Origin: Bin55 sp965220235
Lineage (GTDB): Bacteria > Pseudomonadota > Gammaproteobacteria > Pseudomonadales > Azotimanducaceae
Direction: 5' to 3'
DNA length: 64,000 nt
Assembly: GCA_965220235.1 (NCBI GenBank)
Contig: OZ244815.1
Coordinates: 3,534,001-3,598,000, forward strand
The notes below the pieces were generated by a model. That model ran no database searches. It saw only the letters and a program-made list of their open reading frames with translations, and was not told the DNA's origin. Position numbers and translations under genes: made by a program. Of this stretch, positions 60,668 to 64,000 are shown one piece after another. Each line of letters opens with the position of its first letter. Within the stretch, counting starts at the first letter, position 1.

Positions 60668-62536
60668 ATGTTGGCTAAAGCAATCGGCGTAGTACTGTTC
60701 GGTTCCGTTGTCCTCGCTCAAGAAGAGCCTTGCGCCAACCCTCAATATCAACATGGTTGGTCGTACGTACTGCCGCTCAAGTACGACAAGAATTTCAGAC
60801 ATTTCGATTACACGAACCCGAATGCGCCGAAAGGCGGCATATTAAGGATGCCTCAACTAGGCACATTCGACAACTACAACTTCCTACCGGACAAAGGTCG
60901 GCTACTTGCGGGGTACGAGAGTGGTGGACCAGGAGCATTGATCTACGACTCATTGCTGACAGGTGCCGCCGACGAATCACAAAGTGCATACGGTCGACTT
61001 GCTGAGGGAATTGCCGTCGAACGCGATTACCGTTGGGTTGCGTTCAAACTACGCGACAACGCCTATTGGCATGATGGCAAACCACTATCAGCGGAGGACG
61101 TGGTTTGGACGTTCGAAGCGTTTCTCGAACATGGGAGCGTTGGTTTAAAAACAGCGTTGCGCGACCTTGATCGTATCTTCAGCTTTGGCGATCGCGAGGT
61201 GTGTTTCGTCACTAAAGAAGGTGCCGAGATTAATCCCGCCACACCTTTCGTTTATGGTGGTCAAGGCATCCTGCCCAAACACTATTGGGCCGACAAAGAC
61301 CTATCGAAGACGGTCACTGACCCGCCACTTGGAAGCGGTCCGTATCAACTCACAGAAGTCGACTTTGGCCAGCTCGCAGTGTACGAACGTTTTGACGATT
61401 ACTGGGGGAAAGACGTCCCCTCTATGCGAGGACGTTACAACTTCGAAAAGATCCAATGGGATTATTTCCGCGATGAGCAGGTCATCACCGAGGCGCATAA
61501 GGCTGACGTATTGGACTTTCGAGAGGAGACTGTTTCCAAGAACTGGACAGTGAAGTACGACTTTCCTGAAGTCGCCGCCGGACTGTTTCAAAAACGCTTG
61601 ATCTATCTCAAACGTGCGTGGGGGATGTGGTGGCCAGCATTCTGGAATGTCCGCGTCGATCGGTTTCAAGACCGCCGCGTCAGAGAAGCACTCTTCCTGC
61701 TCTACGACTTCCCTTGGATCAATCGCGTGATCCTTCATGGGTTTTACGACTACGGCAATAGCTTCTTCTACAACTCGCCAATGGCTTGGGAGGGACTACC
61801 CACTAACGCCGAGTTAGAGTTACTCGAACCGATTCGCGATTTAGTGCCGCCTCGAGTATTCACGGAAGAATTCGACCAACCCGAATCAGACGGATATGGC
61901 ACGAACAGGGTTGCAATGAAGCGCGCACTCGAACTGTTTGACGAGGCAGGATGGGCATTGAATGAAGGCGAAATGAGGCATAAGGAAACGAACGAACGTT
62001 TCAAGATTGATTTCGTCTTTGTATCACCTATGCTGCTCCGCGCTAAAACGCCATACATGAAGCGGTTGAATCAAGTTGGAATTGAAACGTACGCCGTAGC
62101 GCCAGAAATATCCAATTGGCAACATCGCATGCGTGCACGAAAGTTTGACGGAGGGGGCTATATATTCATCCCCGGAAATATGCCGGGCATTGACTTGCGA
62201 AATCGCTTTAGTAGCCTCTCTGCAGATGAACCAAATAGCCTAAATTGGGCAGGGGTTAAAAATCCGGCTGTTGATTACCTTATTGATAAAGTGAACGAGG
62301 CGCGAACGGCTGAAGATCTATATGCGGCAACAAGAGCTCTAGATCGGGTGTTACTTTGGGAGTTCTATATGGTGCCGGGCATGGGTCAACCAGGCTATCG
62401 CGCGGTCTATTGGGATCGGTTCAACTACGTTGATTCTGGACCATTGAACAGGGTGCCTGTGATCGATGCATGGTGGTGGGATCCCCAGAAAGAAGACGCT
62501 CTACAGACCGGGCTTGCAAAGCTACGTTCAGAATGA
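60668..62536 (+). CDS. yejA: Extracellular solute-binding protein, YejA-like (locus B)
   Basis: This periplasmic protein of 622 residues opens with the signal peptide MLAKAIGVVLFGSVVLAQ, then LKYDKNFRHFDYTNPNAPKGG, the YejA pattern. YWHDGKPLSAEDVVWTFEAFL near residue 134 and SGPYQLTEVDFGQLAVYERFDDYWG near residue 222 are SBP family 5 motifs, and WNVRVDRFQDRRVREALFLLYDF near residue 325 is the conserved core. I chose the ATG at 60668; TTG and GTG starts 51 and 45 bp upstream are open. It starts a YejA-YejB-YejE run, the E. coli order, unlike locus A. Confidence 0.93.
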   Translation: MLAKAIGVVLFGSVVLAQEEPCANPQYQHGWSYVLPLKYDKNFRHFDYTNPNAPKGGILRMPQLGTFDNYNFLPDKGRLLAGYESGGPGALIYDSLLTGAADESQSAYGRLAEGIAVERDYRWVAFKLRDNAYWHDGKPLSAEDVVWTFEAFLEHGSVGLKTALRDLDRIFSFGDREVCFVTKEGAEINPATPFVYGGQGILPKHYWADKDLSKTVTDPPLGSGPYQLTEVDFGQLAVYERFDDYWGKDVPSMRGRYNFEKIQWDYFRDEQVITEAHKADVLDFREETVSKNWTVKYDFPEVAAGLFQKRLIYLKRAWGMWWPAFWNVRVDRFQDRRVREALFLLYDFPWINRVILHGFYDYGNSFFYNSPMAWEGLPTNAELELLEPIRDLVPPRVFTEEFDQPESDGYGTNRVAMKRALELFDEAGWALNEGEMRHKETNERFKIDFVFVSPMLLRAKTPYMKRLNQVGIETYAVAPEISNWQHRMRARKFDGGGYIFIPGNMPGIDLRNRFSSLSADEPNSLNWAGVKNPAVDYLIDKVNEARTAEDLYAATRALDRVLLWEFYMVPGMGQPGYRAVYWDRFNYVDSGPLNRVPVIDAWWWDPQKEDALQTGLAKLRSE

Positions 62537-62555
62537 CGGAAACAATCGCTAGCTA

Positions 62556-63653
62556 ATGCTCCTTTATATCTCCAAACGGATCTTGCTTGTACCGGTCACG
62601 TTATTCGGCATCATCCTAATTAACTTCACCATCGCGCAATTCGCACCCGGTGGTCCTATCGAACAAATCGTCGCGAAGATGATGATGGGGCAGGTCTCTA
62701 CCACGCAAGGCATTAGCGGTGGCGGCGATATGGGCATGTCCTCCGACGCGCTCGCAGCAGCCGGGACCGTCCACAGCAACTCGACGTATGGTCTTGATCC
62801 CGACCTGCTTGAAGACCTAAAGAAGCAATTTGGGTTTGACAAGCCGGCCCATGTGCGTTTCTTCAATATGGTTTGGGATTACATGCGGTTCGACTTTGGC
62901 GAGAGCTACTTCCAAAACCGACCTGTGCACGAGCTAGTCATCGAGCGCTTTCCAGTTTCGATCTCCCTTGGTCTATGGTCACTGCTGCTGATTTACAGCA
63001 TCTCAGTGCCACTCGGGGTTCGCAAAGCGGTCCGCGACGGCACAACGTTCGATTTCTGGTCTAGTACCGTGATTTTTGTGGGATACGCCATCCCTGGATT
63101 CCTGTTCGCGATCCTACTGATTCTCCTATTCGCCGGCGGGCAGAGTACGTTCGACTGGTTTCCCTTGCAAGGTCTCACATCCGCCAACTTCAGTGACCTC
63201 AGCTGGTTTGACAAAGTTGTCGACTATTTCTGGCACATAACCCTTCCGATCCTTGCGCTCACGGTCGGCGGTTTCGCGTACCTCACCATGCTCACTAAGA
63301 ACTCGTTCTTGGAGGAAATCAGCAAACAGTTCGTACTCACCGCGCGAGCAAAGGGGATCGACGAAAAACGCGTACTCTTCGGTCACGTTTTCCGAAATGC
63401 CATGTTGATTGTGATTGCCGGATTTCCATCGGCGCTTATCGGCATTCTGTTTACTGGCTCTTTGTTAATCGAGGTCATCTTCAACTTAAACGGTCTTGGT
63501 CTGCTAAGTTACGATGCCGTCATAAAGCGCGACTATCCCATCATGTTTGGGACTTTGTACTGTTTCTCGCTCATCGGCTTAATCATGCAACTGATCGGCG
63601 ATCTTTGCTACGTACTGATTGACCCACGAATCGATTTCGAGACACGTCAATGA
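62556..63653 (+). CDS. yejB: ABC transporter permease, YejB-like (locus B)
   Basis: This 365-residue permease is a close paralogue of the product of 40411-41508, with identical length. The first helix ends in NFTIAQFAPGGPIEQ, the hydrophilic insert at about 45-85 is Met/Gly/Ser rich, and RFPVSISLGLWSLLLIYS, the docking loop KQFVLTARAKGIDEKRVLFGHVFRNA and the end IDPRIDFETRQ are conserved. It follows YejA by 19 bp and overlaps the next gene by four bases (ATGA). Confidence 0.94.
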   Translation: MLLYISKRILLVPVTLFGIILINFTIAQFAPGGPIEQIVAKMMMGQVSTTQGISGGGDMGMSSDALAAAGTVHSNSTYGLDPDLLEDLKKQFGFDKPAHVRFFNMVWDYMRFDFGESYFQNRPVHELVIERFPVSISLGLWSLLLIYSISVPLGVRKAVRDGTTFDFWSSTVIFVGYAIPGFLFAILLILLFAGGQSTFDWFPLQGLTSANFSDLSWFDKVVDYFWHITLPILALTVGGFAYLTMLTKNSFLEEISKQFVLTARAKGIDEKRVLFGHVFRNAMLIVIAGFPSALIGILFTGSLLIEVIFNLNGLGLLSYDAVIKRDYPIMFGTLYCFSLIGLIMQLIGDLCYVLIDPRIDFETRQ

Positions 63654-64000
63654 GTCCACTGGTCGAACGTGGATTGGCAAACTTCAAGGCGAATCGGCGC
63701 GGGTATTACTCTCTTTGGATCTTCGGCATCTTGTTCGTGGTGACTTTGTTTGCTGAATTCATCGCGAACGACAAACCGATTTTGATCGTCATGGACGGAA
63801 AGATCTGGTTTCCGGTTGTCGAGTTTGTCTCGGAGCGCGATTTGGGCGGTGAATTGGATATCGTCGTCGACTACACAGATCCCTACATTGAAGATCTGCT
63901 TGAGTCAAAAGACGCGTTCACCATCTATCCGCCCATTCCATATGCCTACGACACGGTCGACTTCTATGTTCTCTCTGCAACACCAGCCTGGCCATCCGCG
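63650..64000 (+). CDS. yejE: ABC transporter permease, YejE-like (locus B), 3'-truncated by window edge
   Basis: The frame starts at an ATG overlapping the yejB stop and is open for 117 codons to the right edge. The N-terminus ERGLANFKANRRGYYSLW, the helix that follows and the segment FAEFIANDKPI match the start of the YejE-like protein of locus A (RWANFKANRRGYWSLW, FAEVIANDKPI). The large periplasmic loop then begins (FPPI-type IYPPIPYAYDTVD). The membrane core is outside the window. Confidence 0.9.
   Translation, partial: MSPLVERGLANFKANRRGYYSLWIFGILFVVTLFAEFIANDKPILIVMDGKIWFPVVEFVSERDLGGELDIVVDYTDPYIEDLLESKDAFTIYPPIPYAYDTVDFYVLSATPAWPSA

Overview
The window looks like the chromosome of a free-living, aerobic, heterotrophic gammaproteobacterium, probably aquatic or marine and of no genus I can name. 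The evidence is gene order rather than a taxonomic marker: metK diverging from tkt-pgk, a small coiled-coil gene-zapA-6S RNA-ygfA block, and pepP-ubiH-gcvT-gcvH-gcvP are all arrangements typical of Gammaproteobacteria. Aerobic life is indicated by a cytochrome c oxidase operon. I saw no tRNA, rRNA, insertion sequence, phage gene or CRISPR array.

Layout. 1-5.3 kb: end of an FG-GAP beta-propeller protein, a prolyl oligopeptidase and an FAD-linked (D-lactate/glycolate type) oxidase. 5.4-9.4 kb: a caa3-like cytochrome c oxidase operon (minus strand, ctaC-ctaD-ctaE-subunit IV). 9.7-12.7 kb: alanine dehydrogenase and a strongly degenerate CheA/ChpA-like protein. 12.7-19.6 kb: metK-metF (minus) diverging from tkt-pgk and a second FAD-linked oxidase. 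19.6-21.8 kb: an enolase-superfamily sugar-acid dehydratase and a CmcJ-type oxygenase. 22.0-24.7 kb: rpiA, def, ygfA, the 6S RNA gene, zapA and a TIGR02449-like coiled-coil gene. 24.8-31.5 kb: pepP, ubiH and the complete glycine cleavage set with a naturally split P protein.

31.6-40.3 kb is an accessory catabolic region: esterase, four-carbon acid-sugar kinase, class II aldolase/decarboxylase, PhyH dioxygenase, TIM-barrel isomerase and Gfo/Idh/MocA dehydrogenase on the plus strand, then a sulfatase and a second PhyH dioxygenase on the minus strand. 40.4-47.6 kb carries YejB and YejE permeases, a large TonB-dependent receptor and a YejA-like binding protein. 47.6-53.6 kb (minus) carries two tandem TonB_C-domain paralogues, an NTF2-like protein, a second sugar-acid dehydratase and a lipoprotein sugar dehydrogenase. 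53.8-55.1 kb has a crotonase and a cytochrome c556-like protein. 55.1-60.6 kb is a compact minus-strand operon of SDR, DNA polymerase II, a second NTF2-like protein, aldo/keto reductase and cytochrome b561. 60.7-64 kb is a second YejA-YejB-YejE set running off the window.

Read together, 31-64 kb looks like a sugar-acid or modified-sugar scavenging region: outer-membrane uptake by the TonB receptor, periplasmic capture by YejA-like proteins, inner-membrane transport by Yej permeases (no ATPase is visible), then oxidation, dehydration, phosphorylation and aldol cleavage. The substrate cannot be read from sequence. The observations I consider most unusual are the ChpA-like protein that has lost every catalytic motif, the paired NTF2-like and TonB_C paralogues in catabolic operons, and a replicative-type DNA polymerase embedded in a metabolic operon.
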